Assembly: GCF_009363655.1 (NCBI RefSeq)
Contig: NZ_CP045393.1
Span: 1,550,001 to 1,614,000, forward strand
Direction: 5' to 3'
Length of the DNA: 64,000 nucleotides
Source: Roseovarius sp. THAF27
GTDB taxonomy: Bacteria; Pseudomonadota; Alphaproteobacteria; Rhodobacterales; Rhodobacteraceae
Shown here in pieces: positions 9,207-19,034 of this stretch; positions within the stretch are counted from its first letter, which is position 1, and each line of letters starts with the position of its first letter. The position numbers and the translations under genes are program-made. The notes beneath the pieces were generated by a model that was not told the origin of the DNA, did no database searches, and saw only the letters and a program-made list of their open reading frames with translations.

Positions 9207-10499
9207 TCAGCCCAGCGAACCGTCCGCAAGCAGCCGGGTCTTGCCGCGCAGGTAGGGGTGAAGCGCTTCGGGCAGGTCGACCGAGCCGTCCGCCTGCTGG
9301 CCGTTTTCCAGCACCGCGATCAGGCAGCGGCCCACGGCGAGGCCCGAGCCGTTAAGCGTGTGCACGAATTGCGGTTTGCCGCCGTTGGCGGGCTTGAACC
9401 GACCGTTCATCCGACGGGCCTGGAAATCGCCGCAGACGGAGACCGAGCTGATCTCGCGATATGTGTTCTGGCCGGGCAGCCAGACCTCGATGTCGTGCGT
9501 CTTGCGCGCGCCGAAGCCCATGTCGCCGGTGCAGAGAACGATGGTGCGGTAGGGCAGGCCGAGCCGTTCGAGGATGCCTTCGGCGCAGGCCGTCATGCGG
9601 TCGTGTTCTTCGAGAGATTTGTCGGGATGGGTGACCGAGACCATCTCGACCTTTTCGAACTGGTGCTGGCGCAGCATTCCGGCGGTGTCCTTGCCCGCGC
9701 TGCCCGCCTCGGACCGGAAGCACTGCGTGTGCGCGACATAGCGGCGCGGCAGGTAATCTTCGTCGACCACGAGGCCGTTGACGATGTTGGTCAGCGTCAC
9801 TTCGGCGGTGGGCACGAGCCACCAGCCATTGGTGGTCTCGTAGCTGTCCTCGCCGAATTTGGGCAGTTGCCCGGTGCCGTACATCATTTCGGGACGGACC
9901 AGAACGGGGGTCCAGGTCTCCGACAGGCCATTCTCCTCGACATGGGTGTCGATCATGAACTGCGCCAGTGCGCGGTGGATGCGCGCGACGCCGCCGGACA
10001 GCACCACGAAGCGGGAGCCGGAGAGTTTCGCGGCCAGCTCGAAATCCATGCCGGGCTTGACGCCCGCGAGGTCATAATGCTCGACCGGGGTGAAATCGAA
10101 CTCGCGGGGCGTGCCCCAGCGTTTCAGCTCGACATTGTCGTCCTCGTCCTCGCCCTCGGGCACGTCGTCGAGCGCGAGGTTGGGCAGGGTCATCAGAAGG
10201 TCGGTGAGCTGCTGGTCCAGCGCCTTGGCTTCGGATTGCATCGCGGCGACCTCGGCCTTTTTCTCGGACACGAGGGCGCGCAGGCGTTCGAACTCGGCCT
10301 CGTCGCCCTTGGCCTTGGCGGCACCCACCTCCTTGGAGGCCTTGTTCTGATCGGCCTGCGCGGTTTCGGCGGCCTGGATCTTGGCGCGGCGGTCCTCGTC
10401 CAGCGCGAGGATCTCGGACGACGCGTTCGACACCCCGCGACGGGCCATGGCGGCGTCGAACTGGGCGGGGTTTTCGCGGATGGCGCGGATGTCGTGCAT
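9207..10499 (-). CDS. serS: Serine--tRNA ligase
   Basis: A 430-residue class II aminoacyl-tRNA synthetase that charges tRNA-Ser. The N-terminal long coiled-coil arm (about residues 30-105, rich in Lys/Glu/Ala) is the tRNA-binding domain of SerRS. The catalytic domain shows motif 2 (F-R-S-E-A-G-S-A-G) and motif 3 (N-G-S-G-L-A-V-G-R). The start [11 protein letters not shown] is the family norm. The frame extends upstream to 11288 but runs antisense to yajC and secDF and is not real. Confidence 0.97.
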   Translation of the reverse strand: MHDIRAIRENPAQFDAAMARRGVSNASSEILALDEDRRAKIQAAETAQADQNKASKEVGAAKAKGDEAEFERLRALVSEKKAEVAAMQSEAKALDQQLTDLLMTLPNLALDDVPEGEDEDDNVELKRWGTPREFDFTPVEHYDLAGVKPGMDFELAAKLSGSRFVVLSGGVARIHRALAQFMIDTHVEENGLSETWTPVLVRPEMMYGTGQLPKFGEDSYETTNGWWLVPTAEVTLTNIVNGLVVDEDYLPRRYVAHTQCFRSEAGSAGKDTAGMLRQHQFEKVEMVSVTHPDKSLEEHDRMTACAEGILERLGLPYRTIVLCTGDMGFGARKTHDIEVWLPGQNTYREISSVSVCGDFQARRMNGRFKPANGGKPQFVHTLNGSGLAVGRCLIAVLENGQQADGSVDLPEALHPYLRGKTRLLADGSLG

Positions 10500-10637
10500 C
10501 GTCTTGGTCCTTGGGGTCAGGTTGAGTCGTGGGGTGGGTTGTAGCAAGTAAAGCGCGCGGGATAATAGCTGATTTATTCCGGTAACGGGCGGTTGCGGTG
10601 CCGCTGCGACATTGCCGCAGGCCCGCCGGTTCGCGCC

Positions 10638-10666
10638 TTGCAAAACCCAAAAGCCGGACTTAGGTT
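10638..10666 (+). promoter_or_regulatory. Possible promoter for yajC-secDF
   Basis: TTGCAA (10638-10643), a 17-bp spacer, and TAGGTT (10661-10666), 54 bp before the yajC ATG. The -35 box matches well, the -10 box poorly. Confidence 0.35.
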
Positions 10667-10719
10667 CGCGCAAACGCGGGCCGGGGGGCCCGCAAAGCCC
10701 GAAAAGGAATAAGATTCGC

Positions 10720-10998
10720 ATGGAAGCCATTGGCCAATTCATCCCGCTCATCCTGATCTTCGCGATCATGTGGTTCCTTCTGATCCGTCCGCAGCAGAAG
10801 AAGCTGAAAGAGCACCAGGCGATGGTGGCGGCGCTGCGCAAGGGCGACCAGATCGTCACGCAGGGCGGGATGATCGGCAAAGTCACCCGCGTGAAAGAGG
10901 GCGAGGAGATCGAGGTGGAGATCGCCGAGGGCGTGAAGGTGCGTGTCGTGCGCAATACCGTCGCCCAGGTCCTGTCGAAGACCGAGCCGGCCGCCTGA
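10720..10998 (+). CDS. yajC: Preprotein translocase accessory subunit YajC
   Basis: A 92-residue protein with one N-terminal membrane segment ([15 protein letters not shown]) followed by R-P-Q-Q-K-K and a small basic/acidic cytosolic domain with [14 protein letters not shown], the family hallmark. YajC associates with SecDF at the SecYEG translocon. The ATG at 10720 has AAAAGGAA 10 bp upstream. It lies 58 bp before secDF, the standard order. Confidence 0.95.
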   Translation: MEAIGQFIPLILIFAIMWFLLIRPQQKKLKEHQAMVAALRKGDQIVTQGGMIGKVTRVKEGEEIEVEIAEGVKVRVVRNTVAQVLSKTEPAA

Positions 10999-11056
10999 TT
11001 TCGGGGCGCGTTCCGCCCCTTCGATAGATACAAGACAGACATAAAAGGCACTTCAG

Positions 11057-13690
11057 ATGCTTCAGATCGACCTTTGGAAACGCGTGGTGATTTGGGGCCT
11101 GGTGGCCTTGGGGCTGCTGTTGGCGATGCCCAACGCGTTCTACACCCGCGTCGAGACCCATAACGACGCCACCATGGCGCTGGAGATGGGCGGCGAGGGC
11201 GAGGGGTTGCAGGAGCAGGCCGAGATGTGGCCGGACTGGCTGCCCTCGGGGCTGGTGAACCTTGGCCTCGACCTGCGGGGCGGGGCACATCTGCTGGCCG
11301 AAGTGCAGGTCGAGGATGTCTACGAGGCGCGGATCGAGGCGATGTGGCCGGAGATCCGAGACCTGCTGCGCGAGGAACGCGACCGGGTCGGGCCGATCCG
11401 GTTGCAGGACACCGACGCGCCGGAGCTGCGCGTGCGGCTGGTGGAGAACGCGGACGAGGCCGAATATGCGGCGAGCCTGGTGCGTGGGCTGGCGCGGCCG
11501 GTCGCCAGTGTCACCGGCGCGGGGCAGAACGATATCTCGGTGAATGTGGATGGCGACGCCATCGTCGTCACGCTGAGCGAGGCCGAGCGGCAGGCCAGCG
11601 ACGAGCAGACAGTGCGCACCGCGCGCGAGATCATCGAACGCCGGATCAACGAGATGGGCACGCGCGAGCCGACGATCCAGCGGCAGGGCGCGGACCGTAT
11701 CCTGATCCAGGTGCCGGGCGTGGGCAGCGCGGCGGAGCTGAAGGACATCATCGGCACCACGGCGCAGCTGACATTCCAGCCGGTGGTGAGCCGGACCACC
11801 AACGGCAACGAGACCCCCGGCGGCGGCAACGAGATCCTGCCCTCGGTGGACGAGGAGGGCGTGTTCTATATCCTGGAACGCGCGCCGGTGGTGACGGGCG
11901 AACAGCTGGTGGATGCGCAGCCCGATTTCGACCAGAACGGGCGGCCGGCGGTGTCGTTCCGCTTCAACCCCACGGGGGCGCGGCAGTTCGGAGATTACAC
12001 CGCCGAGAACATCGGCAACCCGTTTGCCATCGTGCTGGACAACGAGGTGATCAGCGCGCCGGTGATCCAGGCACATATCGCCGGCGGCACCGGCATCATC
12101 ACCGGGCAATTCACCGTCGAGGACAGCACCAACCTGGCCGTGCTTCTGCGCGCGGGCGCGCTGCCGGCCGAATTGACGTTCCTGGAAGAGCGCACGATCG
12201 GGCCGGAACTGGGGGCCGACAGCATCGAGGCGGGGCAGATCGCCTGTATCGTGGCCTTCGTGCTGGTGCTGGCCTTCATGTGGGCGAGCTATGGCATTTT
12301 CGGGCTTTTTGCCAATATCGCGCTGATCATCAACGTGGGGCTGATATTCGGACTGCTGAGCATGATCGGGGCGACGCTGACCTTGCCGGGCATCGCGGGG
12401 ATCGTGCTGACGATCGGGATGGCGGTGGACGCCAACGTGCTGGTCTTCGAGCGGATCCGCGAGGAGATGAAGACGGCCAAGGGCGCTGCGCGAGCGATCG
12501 AGTTGGGGTATGAAAAGGCGCTGAGCGCCATCACGGATGCCAACATCACCACCTTCATCACGGCGCTGATCCTGTACGCCATGGGCTCTGGCCCGGTGCG
12601 GGGCTTTGCCATCACGCTGGGGCTGGGCATCATCACGTCGGTCTTCACGGCGATTTTCGTCACGCGCCTGATCGCGGTCATGTGGTTCGAGCGCAAGCGG
12701 CCCAAGACGGTGTTGCAGGGCCGGTCGCTGAAGCTGGTGCCGACCTTCACCAACTGGGATTTCTTCAAGCGGTGGAAGCTGTCGCTGGGGCTGTCCGGCT
12801 TTCTGATCGTGATCGCGCTGGGATCGTTCCTGTTGCAGGGGCTGAACTACGGCATCGATTTCCGCGGCGGCACGACCATCCGCACGCAGAGCACCGAGAC
12901 GGTGGACGTGGGGCAGTACCGCGACGCCATCGCGCCGCTGGAGCTGGGCGATATCAGCATCACCGAGGTGTTCGACCCGACCTTCGGCCCGGACCAGAAC
13001 GTGACCATGATCCGCATCCAGGCGCAGGACGACCAGGAGGCGGTGACCCAGGACACGATCGCGGCGGTCGAGGGGGCGTTGCAGGAGGCGGTGCCGGACA
13101 TCACGTTCACCTCGGTGGAAAGCGTGGGGCCGAAAGTGTCGGGCGAGCTCATTCAGACCGCCGTGATCGCGGTGCTGTTGGCCATCGCCGCGGTGCTGAT
13201 CTATATCTGGCTGAGGTTCGAGTGGCAGTTCGCGCTGGGCGCGGTCATAGCCTTGGTGCATGACGTGGTGCTGACCATCGGCATATTCTCGGAAGTGCAG
13301 ATCCAGTTCGACCTGGCCATCATCGCGGCGCTTCTGACCATCGTCGGCTATTCGCTGAACGATACGGTCGTGGTCTTTGACCGAGTGCGCGAGAACCTGC
13401 GAAAATACAAGAAGAAGCCGTTGAAGGAAGTCCTGAACATCTCGATCAACGAGACGCTGAGCCGGACCATGATGACCTCTGTCACCACGCTTCTGGCACT
13501 GCTGGCGCTGTTCACGCTGGGCGGCGACGTGATCCGCGGCTTTGTCTTCGCGATGATCTGGGGCGTGATCGTGGGCACCTACAGTTCGATCTTCGTGGCC
13601 AGCACGGTGCTGATGTGGCTCGGGGTCAAGCGCGACTGGTCCAAGCCCGACGCCAATGCAGGGACGCAGTTCGCGAACATAGATGCCTGA
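11057..13690 (+). CDS. secDF: Protein translocase SecD-SecF fusion
   Basis: An 877-residue single-chain SecDF. The SecD half (about 1-560) has an N-terminal membrane segment, the periplasmic P1 domain starting at G-L-D-L-R-G-G-A-H, and a five-helix membrane block with [13 protein letters not shown]. The SecF half (about 570-877) has Y-G-I-D-F-R-G-G-T and the matching membrane block with [13 protein letters not shown]. SecDF uses the proton-motive force to help complete protein export. Its last 8 bp overlap the TauE-type permease gene, suggesting coupled translation. Confidence 0.97.
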   Translation: MLQIDLWKRVVIWGLVALGLLLAMPNAFYTRVETHNDATMALEMGGEGEGLQEQAEMWPDWLPSGLVNLGLDLRGGAHLLAEVQVEDVYEARIEAMWPEIRDLLREERDRVGPIRLQDTDAPELRVRLVENADEAEYAASLVRGLARPVASVTGAGQNDISVNVDGDAIVVTLSEAERQASDEQTVRTAREIIERRINEMGTREPTIQRQGADRILIQVPGVGSAAELKDIIGTTAQLTFQPVVSRTTNGNETPGGGNEILPSVDEEGVFYILERAPVVTGEQLVDAQPDFDQNGRPAVSFRFNPTGARQFGDYTAENIGNPFAIVLDNEVISAPVIQAHIAGGTGIITGQFTVEDSTNLAVLLRAGALPAELTFLEERTIGPELGADSIEAGQIACIVAFVLVLAFMWASYGIFGLFANIALIINVGLIFGLLSMIGATLTLPGIAGIVLTIGMAVDANVLVFERIREEMKTAKGAARAIELGYEKALSAITDANITTFITALILYAMGSGPVRGFAITLGLGIITSVFTAIFVTRLIAVMWFERKRPKTVLQGRSLKLVPTFTNWDFFKRWKLSLGLSGFLIVIALGSFLLQGLNYGIDFRGGTTIRTQSTETVDVGQYRDAIAPLELGDISITEVFDPTFGPDQNVTMIRIQAQDDQEAVTQDTIAAVEGALQEAVPDITFTSVESVGPKVSGELIQTAVIAVLLAIAAVLIYIWLRFEWQFALGAVIALVHDVVLTIGIFSEVQIQFDLAIIAALLTIVGYSLNDTVVVFDRVRENLRKYKKKPLKEVLNISINETLSRTMMTSVTTLLALLALFTLGGDVIRGFVFAMIWGVIVGTYSSIFVASTVLMWLGVKRDWSKPDANAGTQFANIDA

Positions 13691-14435
13691 ACTCCTGAGC
13701 GGAGTGCTGGCCACACCGGGACTGGTGTGGCTGTGCTTCGCCATCGGGGTCGCGGGGCTGGTGCGAGGCTTTACCGGGTTCGGCACGGCGCTGATCGTGG
13801 TGCCGGTGGCCAATATCTTCCTGTCGCCCAAGGAAGTGATCGTGGTCATCATGCTGACCGGCATTGCCAGCAACGCGGTGATCCTGCGCCGGGCGTGGCA
13901 GCAGGGGCAGCCCAAGGAAGTGGGCGTACTGGTGCTGGCCGCGCTGGTCACCGTGCCGCTGGGCCTGGCGCTGCTGGACCTTCTGGACAACGACACGGTG
14001 CGCTGGATCATCACCGGCGTCGCAGGCGGCATGCTGGCCGCGCTGATCGCGGGCTGGCGCTATGCCCGGGTCATCACCCGGCCGGGGCTGCTGGCCATCG
14101 GGGCCGCGGCAGGGATCGTCGGCGGGCTGACGGGGTTGACCGGGCCGGTGGTGATCCTGTTCTACCTGTCGGGGCAGGCGGCGGTGTCCTCGGTCAGGGG
14201 CAACACGATCCTGTTCCTTGCCGCGCTCGACGTGGTGCTGATCGCCAACCTGTTGTGGCAGGGCGTGGTGACCTGGGAGCTGACCCTGCTGGCCGTGGTG
14301 ATGGCGGTGCCCTACCTGATCACGACGCTGATCGGGCAGGCCCTGTTTGACCCCACGCGCGAGCGCCTGTATCGCTGGGCCGCCTACGGGGTGATCGCGC
14401 TGGCGGTCATCTCGGGCTTGCCGCTGTGGGACTGA
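13683..14435 (+). CDS. TauE/SafE family membrane permease
   Basis: A 250-residue membrane protein with about eight hydrophobic segments. It has the internal duplication typical of the TauE/SafE family: G-F-T-G-F-G-T-A-L-I near residue 30 and G-G-L-T-G-L-T-G-P-V near 143. The family is linked to export of sulphite, sulphoacetate or other organosulphur anions, but the substrate here cannot be read. The start overlaps the secDF end by 8 bp and a DUF498 gene follows after 10 bp. Confidence 0.85.
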   Translation: MPELLSGVLATPGLVWLCFAIGVAGLVRGFTGFGTALIVVPVANIFLSPKEVIVVIMLTGIASNAVILRRAWQQGQPKEVGVLVLAALVTVPLGLALLDLLDNDTVRWIITGVAGGMLAALIAGWRYARVITRPGLLAIGAAAGIVGGLTGLTGPVVILFYLSGQAAVSSVRGNTILFLAALDVVLIANLLWQGVVTWELTLLAVVMAVPYLITTLIGQALFDPTRERLYRWAAYGVIALAVISGLPLWD

Positions 14436-14445
14436 GGAGGACGCG

Positions 14446-14799
14446 ATGCGCCTGAACGAGGTAACATTTTCCGGCGTGAAACCGATCGACGGCTACGGGC
14501 CGGGTTTTTTCCGCGTGGGCGGAGAGGCGATCGAGGGCGCGATCTGCGCCGGCCCCGACGGCGTGCGTGCCTGGGGCGGGTACGAGGACAGCGCGTCGCT
14601 GGTGGATCTCGCGGGCGAGATCGACGTGCTGTTCATCGGCACGGGCGCCGAGACCGCGCATGTGCCGGGTGATTTCCGCACCGCGCTGGAGGAGGCGGGC
14701 CTCGGGGTGGAAGCGATGAACTCGCCCGCCGCGGCGCGGACCTACAACGTGCTGATATCCGAGGGGCGGCGCGTGGCCGTGGCCCTGTTGCCGGTCTGA
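14446..14799 (+). CDS. Mth938-like (DUF498) protein
   Basis: A 117-residue soluble protein with the DUF498/Mth938 pattern: an early Y-G-x-G-F-F-R-V-G-G, a central L-F-I-G-T-G and a late [13 protein letters not shown]. The family adopts an alpha/beta fold related to mitochondrial complex I assembly factor NDUFAF3; the bacterial role is unclear. In alphaproteobacteria the gene commonly follows secDF, as here. Confidence 0.85.
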   Translation: MRLNEVTFSGVKPIDGYGPGFFRVGGEAIEGAICAGPDGVRAWGGYEDSASLVDLAGEIDVLFIGTGAETAHVPGDFRTALEEAGLGVEAMNSPAAARTYNVLISEGRRVAVALLPV

Positions 14800-14815
14800 G
14801 AGCGGTGGGCCGGCG

Positions 14816-15433
14816 ATGCGCCTGACGGTTCGGGACCTTTGCGTGGCGCGCGGCGGCGTGCGGGTGCTGGACGGTCTGAGCTTTGCCGTGGCGGCGGGCG
14901 AGGCGCTGGTGCTGCGCGGTCCGAATGGTGCGGGCAAGACGACGCTGTTGCGCACGCTGGCGGGGTTGCAGCCGCCGGTGTCGGGCGGCGTCGAGTATCC
15001 GGCGGACAGCGTTGTGTATGCAGGACATGCGGACGGGATAAAGCCGGCGCTGAGCGTGGCGGAGAACCTGAGCTTCTGGGCGCAGGTCTTTGGCCGCAAA
15101 GAGATTTCCCCTGCTTTGGCGGCCTATGAACTGGAGCCTTTGGCCGACCGGCCGGCGGGATTCCTGTCTGCGGGGCAGAAGCGGCGGCTCGGGCTGGCGC
15201 GGCTGTTGGTGACGGGCCGCGCGATCTGGATCCTGGACGAACCGACGGTATCATTGGACGCGCGCGCGGTGGCGATGTTCGCCGCCGTGGTGCGGGCGCA
15301 TCTGGCCGAAGGCGGCATCGCCGTGCTGGCCACTCATATCGACTTGGGCCTGGACGAGGCGACGGCGCTGGACGTGGCGCCCTTTCGGGCCGTGCGGCAG
15401 GAGCTGGACGATTTCGACGAGGCGTTCCTGTGA
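14816..15433 (+). CDS. ccmA: Haem exporter ATP-binding protein CcmA
   Basis: A 205-residue ABC ATPase of the CcmABCD complex, which releases haem-loaded CcmE in c-type cytochrome maturation. Walker [10 protein letters not shown] (35-43), signature L-S-A-G-Q-K-R-R-L, Walker B I-W-I-L-D-E-P, and the H-loop T-H are present. It is short, as CcmA proteins are. The end overlaps the ccmB start by 4 bp (GTGA-type coupling). Confidence 0.95.
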   Translation: MRLTVRDLCVARGGVRVLDGLSFAVAAGEALVLRGPNGAGKTTLLRTLAGLQPPVSGGVEYPADSVVYAGHADGIKPALSVAENLSFWAQVFGRKEISPALAAYELEPLADRPAGFLSAGQKRRLGLARLLVTGRAIWILDEPTVSLDARAVAMFAAVVRAHLAEGGIAVLATHIDLGLDEATALDVAPFRAVRQELDDFDEAFL

Positions 15434-16086
15434 CCGCGCTGCTGCTGCGCGACATCCGGCTGGCGGTGCGGGCCGGGGGCGGGTTCGGGCTGGGCCTTGC
15501 ATTCTTCCTGATCGTCGTGGTGCTGGTGCCGTTCGGCGTGGGGCCGCAATCGGAGCTGCTGGCCCGGATCGCGGCGGGCATCCTGTGGATCGGCGCGCTG
15601 CTGGCCTGCCTCGTGTCGCTCGACCGGATCTTCGCGCTGGATTGGGAGGACGGCAGCCTTGACCTGCTGGCCACGGCCCCGCTGCCGATGGAGGCGGTGG
15701 CGGCCATCAAGGGCCTGGCACACTGGATCACGACGGGCCTGCCGCTGGTGCTGGCCGCGCCGGTGCTGGGCGTGCTGTTGAGCCTGCCTGTGCAGGGGTA
15801 TGGACCGTTGGTGCTGTCGCTGCTCTTGGGCACGCCTGCATTGAGCATGATCGGGGCGTTCGGGGCGGCGCTGACGGTGGGGCTGCGCCGGGGTGGGCTG
15901 CTGCTGAGCCTGCTGGTGCTGCCGCTTTACGTGCCGACGCTGATCTTTGGCGCCGAGATGGCGCGGCGGGGCGTGGACGGGCAGGATTACACCACGCCGA
16001 TGCTGATGCTGGCAGGGATCACCTGCGGCACCATCGCGCTTTTGCCTTTTGCATCGGCTGCGGTATTGAGGGTCAACCTGCGTTAA
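15430..16086 (+). CDS. ccmB: Haem exporter membrane subunit CcmB
   Basis: A 218-residue integral membrane protein with six predicted helices. It has the CcmB sequence features: L-L-R-D-I-R near the start, [17 protein letters not shown], and the [10 protein letters not shown] segment. It is the membrane partner of CcmA. Its start codon is GTG, overlapping the ccmA stop. Confidence 0.95.
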   Translation: MTALLLRDIRLAVRAGGGFGLGLAFFLIVVVLVPFGVGPQSELLARIAAGILWIGALLACLVSLDRIFALDWEDGSLDLLATAPLPMEAVAAIKGLAHWITTGLPLVLAAPVLGVLLSLPVQGYGPLVLSLLLGTPALSMIGAFGAALTVGLRRGGLLLSLLVLPLYVPTLIFGAEMARRGVDGQDYTTPMLMLAGITCGTIALLPFASAAVLRVNLR

Positions 16087-16103
16087 CGAAAGGATCTGCG
16101 CGC

Positions 16104-16838
16104 GTGGCATCACTCTGGGAATACGCCAACCCGAAGAAGTTCATCGACACGACGGACAAGGTTCTGCCGTGGGTGTCGGTGCTGGCGGTGCTGTGCCTGG
16201 CGACGGGGCTGGTCTGGGGGTTCTTCTTCACGCCGGACGATTTCCGGCAGGGCTCGACCGTCAAGATCATCTATCTGCACGTGCCGAGCGCGCTGATGGC
16301 GATAAACGCGTGGATCATGATGCTGGTGGCGTCGCTGATCTGGGTCGTGCGGCGGCACCACGTGAGCGCGCTGGCGGCCCGCGCGGCCGCACCCGTGGGC
16401 GTGGTGATGACGGTGATCGCGCTGGCGACGGGGGCGATCTGGGGACAGCCGATGTGGGGCACGTGGTGGGCGTGGGACCCGCGGCTGACGTCGTTCCTGA
16501 TCCTGTTCCTGTTCTACCTCGGCTATATCGCCCTGTGGGAAGCCATCGAGAATGACGACACGGCGGCCGACCTGACCGCGATCCTGTGCATCGTGGGGTC
16601 GGTCTTTGCCCTTTTGAGCCGTTACGCGGTGCTGTTCTGGAACCAGGGGCTGCACCAGGGGGCGTCGCTGAGCCTGGACAAGGAAGAGAACGTGGCGGAT
16701 GTGTTCTATTTCCCGCTGCTGGTCAGCATCGCGGGGTTCGTGTTCCTGTTCATCGCGCTGGTGTTCCTGCGCACGCAGACGGAAATCCGGGCGCGGCGGA
16801 TGCGGGCGCTTTTGGCCCGCGATCGGATGGAGGCGTGA
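16104..16838 (+). CDS. ccmC: Haem handling protein CcmC
   Basis: A 244-residue six-helix membrane protein that presents haem to CcmE. It carries the Trp-rich haem-binding loop W-G-T-W-W-A-W-D-P-R-L-T-S and periplasmic His residues (L-H-V-P-S-A and N-Q-G-L-H-Q-G). Its TGA overlaps the ccmD ATG by one base. Confidence 0.96.
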   Translation: MASLWEYANPKKFIDTTDKVLPWVSVLAVLCLATGLVWGFFFTPDDFRQGSTVKIIYLHVPSALMAINAWIMMLVASLIWVVRRHHVSALAARAAAPVGVVMTVIALATGAIWGQPMWGTWWAWDPRLTSFLILFLFYLGYIALWEAIENDDTAADLTAILCIVGSVFALLSRYAVLFWNQGLHQGASLSLDKEENVADVFYFPLLVSIAGFVFLFIALVFLRTQTEIRARRMRALLARDRMEA

Positions 16839-16993
16839 TGCCCGAGCTTGGAAAATACGCCGAGGCGGTGCTGTCGTCCTACGCGGTGTCGCTGGTGCTG
16901 CTGATCGCGCTGGTCGTCTTCAGCTGGCGGCGGTCCGTGCGCGTCAAGAACGCGTTGAAAGACGTTGAAAGAAAGCGGAAAACGGATGTCTAA
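16838..16993 (+). CDS. ccmD: Haem exporter small subunit CcmD
   Basis: A 51-residue protein with one membrane segment (S-Y-A-V-S-L-V-L-L-I-A-L-V-V-F), an N-terminal G-K-Y-A-E-A-V-L-S-S-Y motif typical of CcmD and a basic C-terminal tail. CcmD couples CcmE to CcmABC. It starts inside the ccmC stop codon and its 3' end overlaps the ccmG start by 8 bp. Confidence 0.93.
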   Translation: MPELGKYAEAVLSSYAVSLVLLIALVVFSWRRSVRVKNALKDVERKRKTDV

Positions 16994-17528
16994 GACTTCG
17001 TTCCTGATGGTGTTGCCGCCGGTGATCTTCGCGGCGCTGGCCGCGGTGTTCTATATCGGGATGCAGCGCGAGGACCCCGACGCGCTGCCCTCAACCTTCA
17101 TTGGAAAAGAGGCGCCTGTTCTTCCAGATGCAACGCTTGAGGGGCGCGAACCGTTTCTACCGAAGCATATGCGTGAGGGCGAGATCACGGTCGTGAACTT
17201 CTGGGCTAGCTGGTGTCCACCATGCCGTGCAGAGCACCCGACACTTCATGCACTTAGAGAAGAGGGTATAAATTTGTACGGGGTCAACTTCAAAGATACT
17301 TCGGATAAAGCAAATACGTATCTTGATAATGAAGGTAATCCCTTTCTTGGAGTTGCGTATGATCCAAAGGGCAGAACTGCAATCGAGTGGGGTGTTGTCG
17401 CACCGCCGGAAACTTTCATCATCGACGGGAGTGGGACAATACTTTTTAAGTATACCGGTCCGCTTATAGGAAGTGATTACGAACAACGCTTCCGCCCTGC
17501 GCTGGAAAATGCTCTCGCTGCAAAATAG
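16986..17528 (+). CDS. ccmG: Thiol:disulphide oxidoreductase CcmG/DsbE (mosaic gene)
   Basis: A 180-residue membrane-anchored thioredoxin that reduces apocytochrome c. It has an N-terminal anchor (residues 4-22), the active site N-F-W-A-S-W-C-P-P-C, and the G-V-x-x-P-P-E-T-F-I-I-D loop with the cis-proline region. The first ~110 bp have the G+C-rich composition of the neighbours. From about 17098 to the stop the DNA is visibly A/T-richer, with codons such as TTA, ATA and AGA that are rare nearby. A second, in-frame CcmG-like C-terminal tail lies just downstream (17533-17595). I infer an allelic replacement; the protein still looks functional. Confidence 0.93.
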   Translation: MSKTSFLMVLPPVIFAALAAVFYIGMQREDPDALPSTFIGKEAPVLPDATLEGREPFLPKHMREGEITVVNFWASWCPPCRAEHPTLHALREEGINLYGVNFKDTSDKANTYLDNEGNPFLGVAYDPKGRTAIEWGVVAPPETFIIDGSGTILFKYTGPLIGSDYEQRFRPALENALAAK

Positions 17529-17532
17529 TCAA

Positions 17533-17595
17533 ATGCGGCGCCCCATCACGGTAAACCAGATCCGCCCTGCGATCGAACGCGCGCAGGGCGGCTGA
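17533..17595 (+). pseudogene. Remnant C-terminus of the original ccmG
   Basis: An in-frame stretch ending P-I-T-V-N-Q-I-R-P-A-I-E-R-A-Q-G-G-stop at 17595 parallels the C-terminus of the present ccmG (G-P-L-I-...-F-R-P-A-L-E-N-A-L). The two tails share an exact 11-bp repeat, TCCGCCCTGCG, at 17491-17501 and 17561-17571. The remnant has the G+C-rich codon use of the surrounding genome and no start of its own. Confidence 0.7.
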
Positions 17596-17602
17596 GGCCG
17601 GT

Positions 17603-17740
17603 TTACTTTTCGCAGGTCTGCGCGGCTGTGGCCTGTTCCCCGAGGGGGCAGGCCGGGCGTGTATCCGGGCCGGCCAGGGCGCCGGTTATGGCCAGAAGGG
17701 CGATCAGGGCGACCTGTATCGCGATAATGAATTTCCGCAT
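17603..17740 (-). CDS. Small secreted peptide, 45 residues
   Basis: ATG at 17740 with GGAG 7 bp upstream. The peptide is M-R-K-F-I-I-A-I-Q-V, a hydrophobic core to about residue 22, a likely signal-peptidase site after A-L-A, then a short mature part with two Cys (A-C-P-L-G and Q-T-C-E-K-stop). It is too short for most gene finders. No family is recognised. It is convergent with the ccm operon. Confidence 0.6.
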   Translation of the reverse strand: MRKFIIAIQVALIALLAITGALAGPDTRPACPLGEQATAAQTCEK

Positions 17741-17948
17741 CGGTAGGCTCCGTCGTTTTTTGTCGTTGCTGCTCGTTAGTACGATTCAGATAGGCCCAGT
17801 CGTCGCGCCGCGATAGTCAGGATTTCCACCGCTTGGCACACTTTCGCGTGTTTGCCGTGGTGGCGGCGGTATCTTGCGCGGACCATGCGGGGTTGCTATT
17901 TGCGACATCAAGTCCGACGCATTCAGTCGGGAAAAAGACGAGGCAGAC

Positions 17949-19031
17949 GTGCAAGATGTGATTCCGCGCCTTGAGACAAGGAACCTGGTGCGCCGGTATG
18001 ACGGGCGCACGGTGGTGGACGATGTCTCGCTGTCCGTGCTGCCGGGGCAGGTGACGTGCCTTCTGGGGCCGTCGGGCTGTGGCAAGTCGACGACGCTGCG
18101 GATGATCGCGGGCGTCGAGATGCAGGACGCGGGCGAGATCTGGGTCGACGGCAAGCTGGTCTGCGACACGGTGTACCGCGTGCCTCCAGAGCGGCGGCAT
18201 ATCGGGCTGATGTTCCAGGATTTCGCGCTGTTTCCTCACCTGCGGGTGGGCGAAAACGTGGCGTTCGGCCTGAGCGGGACGGCGGACGAGAAAGCCGTCC
18301 GGGTCGCCGAGTTGCTGGAGCGCGTCGGGCTGGGCGGGTATGCGCAGAATTTTCCGCATGAGCTGTCGGGAGGCGAGCAGCAGCGTGTGGCGCTGGCCCG
18401 CGCGCTTGCGCCGCGCCCCAGCATCATGCTGATGGACGAGCCGTTCTCGGGCCTCGACAACCGTCTGCGCGACGGGATACGGGACGAGACGCTGGACATT
18501 CTGCGCGAGCAGGACACCGCCGTTCTGCTGGTGACGCACGAGCCGGAGGAGGCGATGCGCATGGCCGACACGATCGCGCTGATGCGCGATGGCCGGATCG
18601 TGCAGCAGGGCGCGCCCTACAACATCTACAACGCACCGGCGGACGGTGCGGCGGTGTCGTTCTTCAGCGACGTCAACGTGGTGCGCGGGGAGGTGCATGG
18701 CGCGCTGGCCCAGACGCCCTTCGGCCAGTTCCTGGCGCCCGGGGTGGACGATGGCCAGGTGGTCGAGATCGTCGTGCGCCCGCAGCACGTGAAGCTGGAT
18801 TTCGACCGCGCGGGCAAGGGCCCGGCGCCCACGATCAGCGACGGCACGGCGGTGCGCGGGGTGGTGAAGCGGGCGCGGTTCATGGGTGGGGAAAGCCTGG
18901 TGGAATTCGACATGGCGTTCGGCGGGCCGCGCTTCAAGGTGACGGTGCCGGCGGTGTTCCTGCCCAAGGCGGGCACGGCGATGTGGCTGACCATTCGCCG
19001 GGACAAGTGTTTCATCTTTCCGGTGGACTGA
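17949..19031 (+). CDS. ABC transporter ATP-binding protein (FbpC/PotA-like)
   Basis: A 360-residue importer-type ATPase. Walker A GPSGCGKST, Q-loop M-F-Q-D-F-A-L-F-P-H, signature L-S-G-G-E-Q-Q-R, Walker B I-M-L-M-D-E-P-F-S-G-L-D and H-loop T-H-E-P are present. A C-terminal TOBE-like regulatory domain of about 110 residues follows. It resembles ATPases of ferric-iron and polyamine importers, but no permease or binding protein is adjacent, so the substrate is open. The GTG at 17949 has GAGG at a suitable distance; an upstream in-frame ATG at 17874 has none. Confidence 0.85.
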   Translation: MQDVIPRLETRNLVRRYDGRTVVDDVSLSVLPGQVTCLLGPSGCGKSTTLRMIAGVEMQDAGEIWVDGKLVCDTVYRVPPERRHIGLMFQDFALFPHLRVGENVAFGLSGTADEKAVRVAELLERVGLGGYAQNFPHELSGGEQQRVALARALAPRPSIMLMDEPFSGLDNRLRDGIRDETLDILREQDTAVLLVTHEPEEAMRMADTIALMRDGRIVQQGAPYNIYNAPADGAAVSFFSDVNVVRGEVHGALAQTPFGQFLAPGVDDGQVVEIVVRPQHVKLDFDRAGKGPAPTISDGTAVRGVVKRARFMGGESLVEFDMAFGGPRFKVTVPAVFLPKAGTAMWLTIRRDKCFIFPVD

Positions 19032-19034
19032 GGC

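Noticed and set aside
10500..11288. Upstream extension of the serS frame
   Set aside because: It would run antisense through yajC and into secDF and adds residues found in no Ser[11 protein letters not shown] is the normal start.
10883..14032. A very long open frame on the minus strand opposite secDF and the TauE permease
   Set aside because: The plus strand encodes clear SecDF motifs throughout. The minus frame is rich in Arg/His/Pro/Gln with no recognisable domain, typical of the antisense of G+C-rich genes.
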